The translations under genes were made by a program, and so were the position numbers. From positions 1 through 54,858 of the forward strand of contig JANBQS010000028.1 of assembly GCA_027577415.1 (NCBI GenBank): DNA of 54,858 nucleotides, written 5' to 3'. The stretch's first letter is position 1; each line of letters opens with the position of its first letter. The stretch comes from Coemansia sp. RSA 922. Taxonomy: Eukaryota; Kickxellomycota; Kickxellomycetes; Kickxellales; Kickxellaceae. Below the pieces are notes generated by a model that made no database searches, was not told the origin of the DNA, and was given only the letters and a program-made list of their open reading frames with translations. Of the stretch, positions 1-8,916 are shown piece after piece.

Positions 1-530
1 TGCCGCACTGTTGTCTGCGTTTGTGTTCTGCTTCCTTTTCATGAATATCCTCCGGATATCAACAGTTAATCAGTGTCTAATCTGGTGGCCATGAGGAAAG
101 TGGCTATGGCTAAGCCACACGCTCCCTTGATATTTTTATCATTTGAACGACCTACAAACTATTCGGATACTAATCCAGCGCACAGACGCTCAAGGCCTAT
201 TTTCTGCGCTCTGACCCTTTCCACAGCACACTCTAGTGCCTTCTATATCAAGAAAATGGCCACCATCTGTGGTTGAGACTACAAGCAGTGAGAAAGTCAC
301 CACTTTCCATGGGAAAAGCCATTTCCGCTCCTTCTCTCAACAGAAGCGTTGAGAGAGTAGTCCCCAGAAACGCAGAGGGAGTGGTCCCCAACAAAAAAGC
401 AACCATTGATTATCATTTTGAGTTTTTTTTCTTTCTGGGCTGATTCGTTAATCGAAGCGGATTGTCTTTTGCGCCAGAAAAAGGGCTGGATGATATGCTC
501 TCATTCGAAATGGCAATCAGGACTATCTCT
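1..530. repeat. Left-end copy of a dispersed repeat, inverted relative to the right end
   Basis: The first 66 bases or so match the reverse complement of the last 76 bases of the window essentially perfectly, including the short palindrome ATATCC-TCC-GGATAT at about 47-61. Inward, similarity continues to about 520 but is clearly diverged: shared blocks include the 'taagccacacgctcccttgat' region (112-132) and the 'ccactttcca.ggggaaaagcca' region (300-322). Such a core plus diverged flank fits a dispersed repeat at which the assembly stopped at both ends. The element class is not recognisable, and no transposase or reverse transcriptase is visible inside the window. Confidence 0.75.
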
Positions 531-548
531 CCTCCAACACCCTCGAAT

Positions 549-781
549 TGATGAAGAACGGATGTAGCAAGAAATAAGAGCAAAGCGTTTATTTGAAAGC
601 GTATGGAGATGTGAGAATAATTATATCTTTATCCAATCCACAACTGAGTGCTGTTTATATAGCCTTCTTCCTGAGCCATACATAGAGAGAGTCAGCAATG
701 CAGCGCCTGGCTGTGTTGTGTGAGCGCCAACAAGGTTTCCTTGTGACTTCCTCAGCGACAGAAAAGGACAGAGTGTTAACA
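549..781 (-). mobile_element. Possible solo LTR-like remnant
   Basis: Read on the minus strand, this stretch begins TGTTAACA and ends TCATCA. It has a TATATAAA-like box near 655-662 and an AATAAA about 70 bases further on (near 587-592), the order expected of an LTR (U3-TATA-R-polyA-U5). It lies next to the left-end repeat. No target-site duplication, primer-binding site or internal retrotransposon ORF is visible, so an ordinary short non-coding transcription unit is equally possible. Confidence 0.25.
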
Positions 782-2860
782 GCCAAAAGCTCGGAGATGG
801 TTGTCGGTATTCAGAGCTGTCTGTTGGCATTGCTTAATGTGGGCTGTCAGGCCGATTGCATGCATCATCACACCATTCTGGGACAAGTGTAGCAGCATCT
901 GCAATTTATATGCCCCCAACTGACCTGTCTCAGTTAAGCCACATTGATCGGAGGGGCACAAGCAATGGAGATGGATTGACCACAAACAGCACAAGATATT
1001 ACCAAATGCATGGGCAGCAATTGCCTGGCACCTAGTGACATGCGTGGGAGTGGTCAAGTCAATGCGTGTGTGTGCCTACTCTTGTATCTGTCCCCGAGCG
1101 ATTCAAATCGTATTGGTGAGTGCTCTATAGACGAGTAGTCATACCAGAGTTGTTCTCCTTATGAATAAACTCCGGCATTTTTTCAATGGCAATCTCTCGC
1201 TCATAAATGTCGGCAGGAAATTGCCCTTCTACTTGCTGTGGCCTTATGCTATGACTGGCAGTTTAGTAATAAAACCACAATATGGAATAATGTTTGCAGA
1301 GGACCTACGCTACCAGGCAATATACTATCGCAAAACTGACAGCGTAACAATGCAAACAACTGCTTGTTCGATATGGTTCATATTGGACCTTACTGGCAAG
1401 TTGGCAAACTGCACATAACATTTGCGGAGGTAGAGCAATAGACCGTTCTGACTAGGCAAACCGAATCTAACAACCACCCAACACCAGCTATAGCAGATGA
1501 ATACATAACAGCACTAGTATAAATGCAGCTCAACCAACTATAAATAATATTGATATGGTTAGTGTGATAATGGTTGTGCTGGACACTGACACCTTATTTC
1601 TGACTGACTGCTTGCTATTAATACTACTGGCGCATCTAGTGCAACTTGGTAACCCCAAGCTATTGACAGGTTGGGTTTAATCTACGTTGGAGCGCCACTT
1701 GTATTCTAGACATGGAAGGTGCTGACAAAAACTGCGCCATTACAAATTGATGTTTACACATCCACCATTGTAATAGTACGGCGCTACAAAGGCAACCAAG
1801 TGATCTTGCTATGATGCCAAAAATAATAGGCGGGCGCCGCATAGCATGCAGCCCGAGTGCGGGATGTGCGCAATGATAACGACACGTGTAAATGTACACT
1901 TGTTGGTAAATGTTTGCGGATATACCAGCTGGTGTAGTGCTGCACACATCCACAGGCGACCACTGTCATCTACAAATAACGCCTACTTGGAAAAGCTCCC
2001 GAACTTTACATGCAAGAATCTCAACGAAATATCATTAAATATGTTTATACGATCACTTTAGTGATATAAAATGGCTCCGTTTATTTTAGCGCCTCAAAGG
2101 TTGAACTTGCCATTGTAGCTCCAATATATAATAAATAATGCATATTTGAGCGAAAGTTACAACTAGCAGTGCTACGCCATATAGTCGACATGTATGTATC
2201 GGCTATATGTTTTGTGCAAGAGGTGGTCAATTACTAAACATTTAAAGCATTTCCAGTAGGAGATAGGGGGGTAAATCAAATTAATATATTCACAAGGCGA
2301 GCACCGGTCGTTACTCGGACTATCTCCACAACCCTTATTTTTTGGACCGTCCTGGACCAGCAGTCCAAGCAAACCCAAAAAATACAAGATATGGCTATCT
2401 TCCAGCTCTTCTTCGTGCTGATAATGTTTATCGCTCTGATTAAATTGAATAGTATGCAAGTGTGTACCTTTATATTTTGGGTATCTTTTGGTATATTATT
2501 TCTGTTTTGTTCTTTTTTCTTTTCTTTTCTTTTCTTTTCTCTTTTTTTATAGCTCTGAGCCAAAGCTCATTGCTAGTCAGATACCCACGACCCAGAACCG
2601 AATTGATTCTGAACCATGAGTATCCGACATGCATACCACCACCCTTAAGGATGGAACCAGAGCGCATTATGTACAACACAAAGAAGAAGTTGGGAGTGTC
2701 CGAGTCACTTCCAGGCTCGCCTACAAATAAAAGAGTAAAAGATCCAAGTACAAAAAAAAAAATACAAGTTAGTGTTATCCCCTCAACATATCAACAACAA
2801 TGACCGAATAATTTTTTGTAATGCTCGCCGCCGCTGCCGATATAGGCTCCTTGGTTTTTT
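782..2860. other. Gene-poor stretch, no supported gene
   Basis: Only short, overlapping ORFs of less than about 115 codons occur here, without recognisable motifs. A strong pyrimidine tract (TTCTTTTCTTTTCTTTTC type) lies at about 2508-2550. On the minus strand an intron acceptor-like sequence (TTTATTTGTAG) near 2730 opens into a frame running to about 2470 that ends in a lysine-rich tail encoded by the same tract. It could be a terminal exon of the TATA-led unit at 3366, but nothing confirms it. Confidence 0.5.
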
Positions 2861-3259
2861 TTAGTCCGAGTGTACTGCTAGTGCTTCGCTAAGACGACAG
2901 TAGGCGCGCGAGTATGGCCTGGCAACGGCCGATTCTGGCGCAAGTAAGAGGTGGCGCCTCGAAAGTAAAGTGCGGAAGAGCGCTGAGAGAAGATAAATAG
3001 CAGCGAATAGTGAAAAGTGCGAGTGCAAGTGCAAGTGCAAGTGCGAGTGATGGTGCGCATAGTAAAGTGGGCGCAAGCGTAGAATAAATGAAGAGTGCAG
3101 AATGCTGTATGAAAAATGATGATGTGGAGAAAGAAAAAAAAAAGAGAGAGAGAGAGGATAAAGGTGAAAGGGCGTGAAAAGAATAAGTGTGTTTGTGTGT
3201 GTGGTCAGTAGCTTTGGTCGCCGCCGACTATGCTTGAAAGGGAACCTCCGAGAGTACAT
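2861..3259 (-). CDS. Doubtful ORF downstream of a TATA box (132 codons)
   Basis: The first ATG after the TATA box at 3359-3366 opens a frame of 132 codons. The predicted protein is a low-complexity mix rich in His, Leu, Ser and Arg, produced by simple repeats on the DNA: a GTGCAA-like hexamer array at about 3016-3045 and a GA tract at about 3125-3155. It resembles a translated untranslated leader more than a real protein. The stretch may instead be the 5' leader or first intron of a transcript whose coding exon lies further down the minus strand. No homology is recognised. Confidence 0.15.
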   Translation of the reverse strand: MYSRRFPFKHSRRRPKLLTTHTNTLILFTPFHLYPLSLSFFFLSPHHHFSYSILHSSFILRLRPLYYAHHHSHLHLHLHSHFSLFAAIYLLSALFRTLLSRRHLLLAPESAVARPYSRAYCRLSEALAVHSD

Positions 3260-3358
3260 TGCCAATATGCGTAAATAAAGCAGGCTATAAAGAAGAAAAG
3301 AGGAGGTATTGTTGGCGAGGAAGCGAGAGGAGGGGCGGGCCAGGCCAGACGGTGTCTC

Positions 3359-3366
3359 TTTTTATA
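3359..3366 (-). promoter_or_regulatory. TATA box of a minus-strand transcription unit
   Basis: TATAAAAA on the minus strand sits in a GC-rich surround and is followed within about 60 bases by a long C/T-rich leader. The leader contains an acceptor-like CTTTATAG and an ATG at 3259. This is the usual layout of a strong fungal TATA promoter. The product it drives is uncertain. Confidence 0.45.
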
Positions 3367-3869
3367 CCCGGCTGTCAGCCTTCTCCGTCCGCCCCTTTTT
3401 CCCTCTGCCCAGCTGCCTTTTTTGTCGCTGCCACTCGGCACTACCTCTCCCCAACGACGTTCTTTGCAGGTGGGTGGCAGGAACCATGTGGCCAATCATC
3501 TTTCTCGCCACCCGCCAAAAATGTCGACTTGCAGGCTTGTGTCGTATTTTTTGCACTTGAAAAAGATGCTCTATGTGACCGAACGGCGGGAGTTCATCTT
3601 TGGGGGATGTGCCGCTGAAAAAGAAATAGACAAGCCTCCACTTCACACTCCGACCCCTCACACTCCCTCCCTATCCAAACCACTCGGCTTACGTACGACA
3701 AAACAAGCCCTCCACGTGGTTCCAAGGTAGACAACCCCCGGGTTGTAACTGAGCCAAGTCACTGAGAAATTTCTTGTACGAAGTCGTGCCGCCTCTTTTA
3801 TTTTTCTGCCTTTACACTTCATTTCAGCTCTTTTTTGACCTCGTAAAGCTAGCATCATATAATTATTTC

Positions 3870-4930
3870 TCTAGAATATGGCAAGTGATAATACACAATG
3901 TATCTACATTCAACGATGACTTGATTTTATAGAGAAAACAAAACAACGACAAAGTGCCAACGTCAGCTTTTCGCCACGCTGGCCACAAAACATGCTAGGC
4001 AGACCCAGCACTATCAAGTGTAGTAAAGTTAAGCGTCTAGGCTGGCATGGTTTTAGACACGGATGGTGCCTTTATGGCCATTCGTACTTTAGCGCATGGT
4101 AGTTATCTAGCATGCGACTCATTGGCGATATGGAGCAGTCCCAAGCATATTAGGTGACGTAACAGGAGAGCCAGAGTTTATGGACATACGCATACTGCCC
4201 ATGACCTCGATTCCTTAGTATTCGAAGGTTGATGATGCTACCAACTTGTTGCAGCTGGTCTACGCTATTCCAAACCATGTAAAGTAAGCATGTCAAGTGC
4301 ACAGCTCCATGTCATACAATATGGAAGCTCGCATGTACAAGGCATCTGAACACATTCTATTTTATATTATGTACTTTAGGAAGAGCTCTCAGAGCGTTGT
4401 GATAACCTTATACCAGTTGGTGTTATAAAAAGCGTTGCTATGCTTGTTGCCATCCTTTGTTCACATTTTGCTTTTATGGACCATTTGCCTAACTTGCGTT
4501 ATGCTTGCTGCTGCGAGGCTACGTGTGTCATAGTAAATAGCCCGTTTGAGCCATCAGCAGACACTGTCCGTCGCATTATAAAGAAGAATTATCTGTTTAA
4601 GCCCGTTGTCTTTGATTGAATATGCAGCACACCGTTATTTTCTGACCCCTCTAGACTATTTATAGTGCTGTCGTTGGAGCTGGCACGAGAATATGTTACT
4701 TGAAGTAATTGGCAAGTTGTATGGCAACTCCTCGGAGTATATTATGCATGAGAGATCCTTGTCATGATATTTTACTTGTCATAATGGCGTCTTTAGGCGG
4801 TAGAGTGAGCAGAGTAGCTTAACATGCTTATATTTACTTCAGTAAACTGTAACTTTACAATAAACTAATGTCTAATCTCTTGTTATAAATGCTAGAGAAT
4901 TCCACACTTGCTTGTTAAGGCTATGTGAGA
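3870..4930. other. About 1 kb without a supported gene
   Basis: No ORF of note, RNA gene or strong repeat is seen. It is AT-rich, gene-free sequence lying downstream of the small minus-strand gene at 4934-5320. Confidence 0.5.
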
Positions 4931-4933
4931 TAC

Positions 4934-5320
4934 TCAGCCAGAGCTCTGTATAGGCCGGAATTTAGTACCATCATAGCTAAATTTCTTAGTTGGGCAGAAA
5001 ATAACGGCCGAATTTGTTATTTCCTCAAGTATTTTCAACATATGGTCGTAAGGTTTAATTGGACTGTCAGGCTTGGGAAAGAAAACAATATTATGACCAT
5101 ACTCTATGTGTATTTCAGTATCCTTTTGTTTGGCTGTAGGAACTGCCTTATCGCCATCGAATGTAAACACTCCAAAACAATAATCACCTTTGTCTTCTGC
5201 ACTATTATAGCTCTTTACGTGTGTAGCGATAGAACCTAGTGTAATTGTTTTTTCTGTCGTAATCATGTCAACATCATATTTACCGCCATTCCAATAATAG
5301 ATCCCAATGTGTTTTGACAT
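4934..5320 (-). CDS. Small orphan protein, 128 aa
   Basis: The frame starts at an ATG (5320) preceded by an A-rich leader and lies about 130 bases downstream of a clear TATA box, so it looks like a genuine expressed gene. The protein has no signal peptide or membrane segment and no recognised family. It begins with two short beta-like stretches around a glycine turn (IGIYYWNGGKYDVDM), then a helix-like stretch (residues about 25-38). A second beta-rich half follows (YCFGVFTFDGD, then EIHIEYGHNIVFF), and a basic C-terminal tail ends it. That order would fit a small beta-grasp-like fold, but this is inference from pattern only. It is not alignable with the tandem family at 36.6-39.0 kb. Confidence 0.65.
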   Translation of the reverse strand: MSKHIGIYYWNGGKYDVDMITTEKTITLGSIATHVKSYNSAEDKGDYCFGVFTFDGDKAVPTAKQKDTEIHIEYGHNIVFFPKPDSPIKPYDHMLKILEEITNSAVIFCPTKKFSYDGTKFRPIQSSG

Positions 5321-5447
5321 GTCAACAGGAATACTATCCGTCCTTAGATATACTGTAATAGATGACAGATAATGCTCAAAAAAGAGGAATGGAGTAAAAA
5401 AATTGTTGAAGGAGAAAAGCGTTTGGGAAGGAGCAGAGCCGCCGCGC

Positions 5448-5739
5448 TCAATTTATAGTGGACTTTCCTGCTGCTTCAGAGATGTTTTCTTTGGGGAGGG
5501 GGACAAGTCGCACTTTTTCTTTCTTTTTACCAAAGGAGTGCATGGTATCCCTTGCTCTTTGAATAATGTCCCTTTGCATTCTTCCAATGTGCCTTTCAAT
5601 TCTTGCCAGTGTTCGTGGCCGCAGCATCAGAGCTCTTATTGCCAGAATCGATGGATATCCAAATCTCGCGGCCAGACATTGTGAAGCATTTCTTCTGACA
5701 GCTTCCAGACATCTCACGTTGTTTAGGGAACGAATGCTA
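5448..5739 (-). other. Open frame of possible gene-fragment origin
   Basis: A minus-strand frame without an early ATG is open for about 97 codons. It has a protein-like, Arg/Leu/Ile-rich central part (for example ARFGYPSILAIRALMLRPRT, residues 20 to 40) before running into the C-rich promoter of the orphan gene. The opposite strand is open too, so coding potential is ambiguous. It may be a decayed gene fragment. No family is recognised. Confidence 0.2.
5451..5457 (-). promoter_or_regulatory. TATA box of the orphan gene at 4934-5320
   Basis: TATAAAT on the minus strand lies about 130 bases before the ATG. Upstream on the minus strand is a C-rich block containing GTCCCCCTCCCC (near 5495-5507), resembling stress-element/zinc-finger type sites. 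Comparable G/C-run blocks precede the TATA boxes of the tandem family at 36.5-38.6 kb. Confidence 0.6.
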
Positions 5740-5835
5740 TGGCTTTAGCACCGGGACCTCCATTCGCCTATTAGGTCTGTCACCAATAAACATTATTTAT
5801 TCAGAAAAAGCAGTAGAGACCACATCCAAAAATGC

Positions 5836-7152
5836 CTATGCAGATTCTAGCACTAGACGGGTCAATGCGTCGATAGCATTACGAGCCATTTTAATTTCTT
5901 CCAATAGCTGACGATTTTCTCTAGTAACATCGCGCAGCTGTGCTCTAGCCGCCGGCGTATCATCAACATACTCATGGTCCACGGCCATCGACTCCCCATC
6001 GTCATCAGGGCCACCCTCGCTGATTCTCGACAAGGGCTGTTTAAAATCCGTATGCATACTGACCGGTCTTTGCGCAGCTCTCTGACCAAGGCTGATACGA
6101 CGCAGTGACCCCATCCGACCAGCGCTACTAGCAGGCGGAGGGAACAAGGCACGCTGTGGCGATGGCGTACCTTCTACCATGGCTCGCGGTGTAACTGGAA
6201 CATGGGGATCCAACAAAGACAAAGGCGTGCGTGTGGCAAGACCGCCCGGAGAAAGTACCGAAGTAATGGATGTGCGACTAAGTCGACGAAACTCCATATA
6301 ACCGAATCCATCTCTTGACCAGTCAAACGACCTCTCACCAATATCATCTCCATCATCAGGGTCTTCCAACCACGCCGACACAGCGTCAATCTCATCCCGC
6401 CTCCTCCGACTACTACCACCCAACTCGTTCAGACACTCACTGCGACAGTCCCTTACATCTACGTCCTCAGATATCCGACGGTAAGCGTCGTTATTTTGGG
6501 CTAAATGATAATAGTATACGCGCTTATCCCACTCTAGTTCTTTGACAGGCGCAGAGAGTTCCTGGAACATTGACACGTTATAAGAGTTTTCAAAAAAGTC
6601 TCCTCCACTCACATGCCGGGTAGCAGCGACCTGGCTTTGTTCGGCTCGACGCTTGGCTCTTAGTCGGTCCAGTTTCTGACGCACGTCCGTTGATGACCGC
6701 ACCCCAGGTCGCGTGCCATCGGGTTTAGGCGCATCCATAGCAGAACGCTGACTATACATATCCCCGTCGCCTGCGTCACTATGACTGGAAGAGGCCAAGC
6801 TGACGGTACTCACTGTGCCCATAGACGTCTGCGCATCGAACCGCGTCGGAGTCGGTGTCTCCGGCGACCCCAGTGCCTGCCAAGCTGTATATTCCCGATG
6901 TGTCTGTTGTACTCGCTGTAATAGTCGGTCAATACGTTCACTACACTCTTCTGGGTGTATCGCCTGATCCACTGCTATCACCCCATGGTACCGAGATGGA
7001 CTCACCAGTCGTTGGCTATGCTCTTCATCGTAATATTGAGGGCTGAAATTGTTAACTTCACAAGCGCCGGCTGTCATTTGTGGCAGTTGTCGCTCGGTCT
7101 GCGTGTTTCTGAAAGTAAAAGCACCCGTTAGTGGTGGTAAATTCGAACGCAT
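5836..7152 (-). CDS. Unknown protein with C-terminal coiled coil, 438 aa
   Basis: The ATG at 7152 is the only usable start; upstream of it the frame is open for a few codons to a TTG only. The protein is mostly low-complexity and Ser/Pro/Arg-rich, as in nuclear or cytoskeletal regulators. A helical stretch around ERIDRLLQRVQQTHREY lies near residue 75. A basic helix (DRLRAKRRAEQSQ) lies near 165. Several TP and SP sites could be CDK/MAPK sites (for example VPVTPRA, EGTPSPQ). The C-terminus is a predicted coiled coil (AQLRDVTRENRQLLEEIKMA region). No family is recognised. A spindle, septin or polarity role would be guesswork. Upstream sequence has intron-like signals, so an extra 5' exon is possible. 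Confidence 0.8.
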   Translation of the reverse strand: MRSNLPPLTGAFTFRNTQTERQLPQMTAGACEVNNFSPQYYDEEHSQRLVSPSRYHGVIAVDQAIHPEECSERIDRLLQRVQQTHREYTAWQALGSPETPTPTRFDAQTSMGTVSTVSLASSSHSDAGDGDMYSQRSAMDAPKPDGTRPGVRSSTDVRQKLDRLRAKRRAEQSQVAATRHVSGGDFFENSYNVSMFQELSAPVKELEWDKRVYYYHLAQNNDAYRRISEDVDVRDCRSECLNELGGSSRRRRDEIDAVSAWLEDPDDGDDIGERSFDWSRDGFGYMEFRRLSRTSITSVLSPGGLATRTPLSLLDPHVPVTPRAMVEGTPSPQRALFPPPASSAGRMGSLRRISLGQRAAQRPVSMHTDFKQPLSRISEGGPDDDGESMAVDHEYVDDTPAARAQLRDVTRENRQLLEEIKMARNAIDALTRLVLESA

Positions 7153-7601
7153 AGTAGGAATATTAAATGAAGACAAAAGTTGCCTTTCTTTTAGCTCCTT
7201 TCCGATTAGTGTTTGGCTCTACCAGTTCCAGATGTCTGTCATGGCTTGTGGGAAGTGCAACTGAATGGTTCTCCCTAAAAAAATGCCTATAAACGAAAAC
7301 AACAAAAAGGCGCAAGTTGATTACTATTCCACAATAGGGCCCTTTTTGTTCACTGGAGAAACAAACAATAAATATTGACACTTACTGTCAACACTAGTTC
7401 TTCTTCGATATCCGCCAACCAATGCAGTCAATGAATATGAACCTCCCCCCACCAACGAAGGCCCTCTATCTAACTGTGCCTCTGACCGCGACTTTAGAGC
7501 AAGTGGTCGTGAGGAGTGGAGGATTGACACCCTGAAACACAGGTCTATTCAAAACCGAAAATAAAAAAAAATCAAACAACTACAAAATAAAAACAGTATT
7601 C
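7153..7601 (-). other. Leader region with splice-like signals
   Basis: Between the AT-hook gene stop and the ATG at 7152, the minus strand holds a strong donor-like GTAAGTG near 7387. It also holds acceptor-like sequences (TTTCTCCAG near 7352, TTTATAG near 7289, ACTAAC...TTTCAG ending near 7111) and an open, Ser/Arg-rich frame at about 7385-7530 without an ATG. This fits a 5' UTR intron or an unresolved N-terminal exon of the 438-aa protein. Only transcript data could decide. Confidence 0.35.
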
Positions 7602-8723
7602 CTATACGTCAGACTCATTGCCACCATCGCCCGTCGCGTCCGCCTTTTTGAGCGACGGCGGTAGCTTCCATATATCAACCAGCGGTCCCGGTACTCTTAA
7701 TGGATTGCGTCTATGCACAGCATGCTCGCCCTTAGGCGACTTCTCCTCATCCTCCTCTGCGGCATCAGCCGACGAAGAAGGGCCTGCGACCTCAGCGAGC
7801 AAAAGTTTGCGCAGCACATGCCTCCGATGATACGAGGCCAAATCCTTGGTCTCCTCTCGAATCCTCTTCCCGACATCGGCAAACACCTTCAGCAGCAAGC
7901 CCCTTGCATCCTCCCCCAGCTCCGGCGGCGGCATAGCAGCGGCCTCCTGCGGCGCATACACAGCCCACGACAACAGCCTATAGATCTCGTCCATAGCGAC
8001 CGAAGTAGGCTGCAGCTCATAGCCGCACATTTTAATAGCATCGCTCATCTTCTTCGTCTCGTACCGGTCGCCCTCCATATCGTTTACAGGCACCATCTGC
8101 ATGACGCGCAGCGCGTCGTCCAGCTGCTCGCTACGGAACGCGTCGTGCTTCGTCAGGTGCACAGGGATACGCCGCACCTCCCAGCTACGCCTAGCCGGCG
8201 TAGCCAGCGCCAAGTCCCCCACGCGGTCCTCCAGATCCCGCATGCGTCCCGGCGTCGTGCCAGCTACGCCGAGGCTCTTGCGCGGCCGCCCTCGCCGCCC
8301 AGTCCTCGCAGGCGCATCGACAATCAACGGCGGCAGGTCAATGCCTCCACGCCTCACGCCAAGGCTCTCCACAGCTTCTCTCTCGCCAGTGGGATCGTAT
8401 TCCTCATCCTCACTCGACATCTCTGCCATATCAGGCGATACACCCGTTTCGCTCTCGTCTCCTTCACTACCCGTTCTCGCAGTCGCAGTTCGCCCACGCC
8501 CACGGCCCCGCCCTCTACCACGTCCCTTGCTGCCACGTCCTCGGGAAGGAGTACTGGGCAATACTGCTAGCTTATTCGCTTGCGAGGAAGCCAAGCTGGG
8601 CCGCCCGCGCTTACGGGGAGTAGTAGTTGGAATCTCCTCCAAGGGCTCTGGTTTTACCGGCGTACGTGTGCGTAACTTGTACCGTGCATTACTGGTAGCA
8701 GGAGTCTGTGGTTCTTCGTCCAT
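7602..8723 (-). CDS. AT-hook DNA-binding protein, 373 aa
   Basis: The start is taken at the ATG at 8723 (MDEEPQTPATSN). The frame is open further upstream, but that part would be an unlikely hydrophobic leader over AT-rich promoter sequence. Two AT-hook cores are visible: KRGRPSL near residue 37 and RRGRPRKS near 140. Between them lies a long GR repeat (residues about 60-78), then an acidic Ser/Glu/Asp stretch. The C-terminal half (about 170-300) looks globular and helical, with a conserved-looking block around the VHLTKHDAFRSEQLDDALR stretch. AT-hooks bind the minor groove of AT-rich DNA, so a chromatin or centromere role is plausible. The C-terminal domain is not recognised. Confidence 0.8.
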   Translation of the reverse strand: MDEEPQTPATSNARYKLRTRTPVKPEPLEEIPTTTPRKRGRPSLASSQANKLAVLPSTPSRGRGSKGRGRGRGRGRGRTATARTGSEGDESETGVSPDMAEMSSEDEEYDPTGEREAVESLGVRRGGIDLPPLIVDAPARTGRRGRPRKSLGVAGTTPGRMRDLEDRVGDLALATPARRSWEVRRIPVHLTKHDAFRSEQLDDALRVMQMVPVNDMEGDRYETKKMSDAIKMCGYELQPTSVAMDEIYRLLSWAVYAPQEAAAMPPPELGEDARGLLLKVFADVGKRIREETKDLASYHRRHVLRKLLLAEVAGPSSSADAAEEDEEKSPKGEHAVHRRNPLRVPGPLVDIWKLPPSLKKADATGDGGNESDV

Positions 8724-8916
8724 AATTGATAATAAAAAAAGAAAGAAAATAATTAAAATTCGTATAAAAGTTAAGACAATCTCCGTTTCGACGCGATCCA
8801 AATTATTTTTTTTATTCCCCATAAAGATCTTGCCCAGCCAATCACCAATCTAAAACACTTGTCACGTGCAAAATGTTTAAACCAATCATATAGTGTGAAA
8901 ATTACATAGAGAAAAA

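Noticed and set aside
1..70. Telomere at the contig end
   Set aside because: No TTAGGG-type or other short tandem repeats at either end; the ends match a dispersed repeat instead.
1660..1953. 97-codon minus-strand ORF in the gene-poor left flank
   Set aside because: No motif, no promoter, overlapping ORFs in other frames, and AT-rich surround; likely chance.
3205..3858. Several 60-120 codon ORFs on both strands
   Set aside because: All overlap one another in a promoter-like region; none has family motifs or a sensible start context.
7713..8853. Two long plus-strand ORFs (285 and 250 codons) opposite the AT-hook gene
   Set aside because: They are mirror frames of the GC-rich, Arg/Gly-coding minus-strand gene; their translations are Arg/Ser/Pro-rich without motifs.
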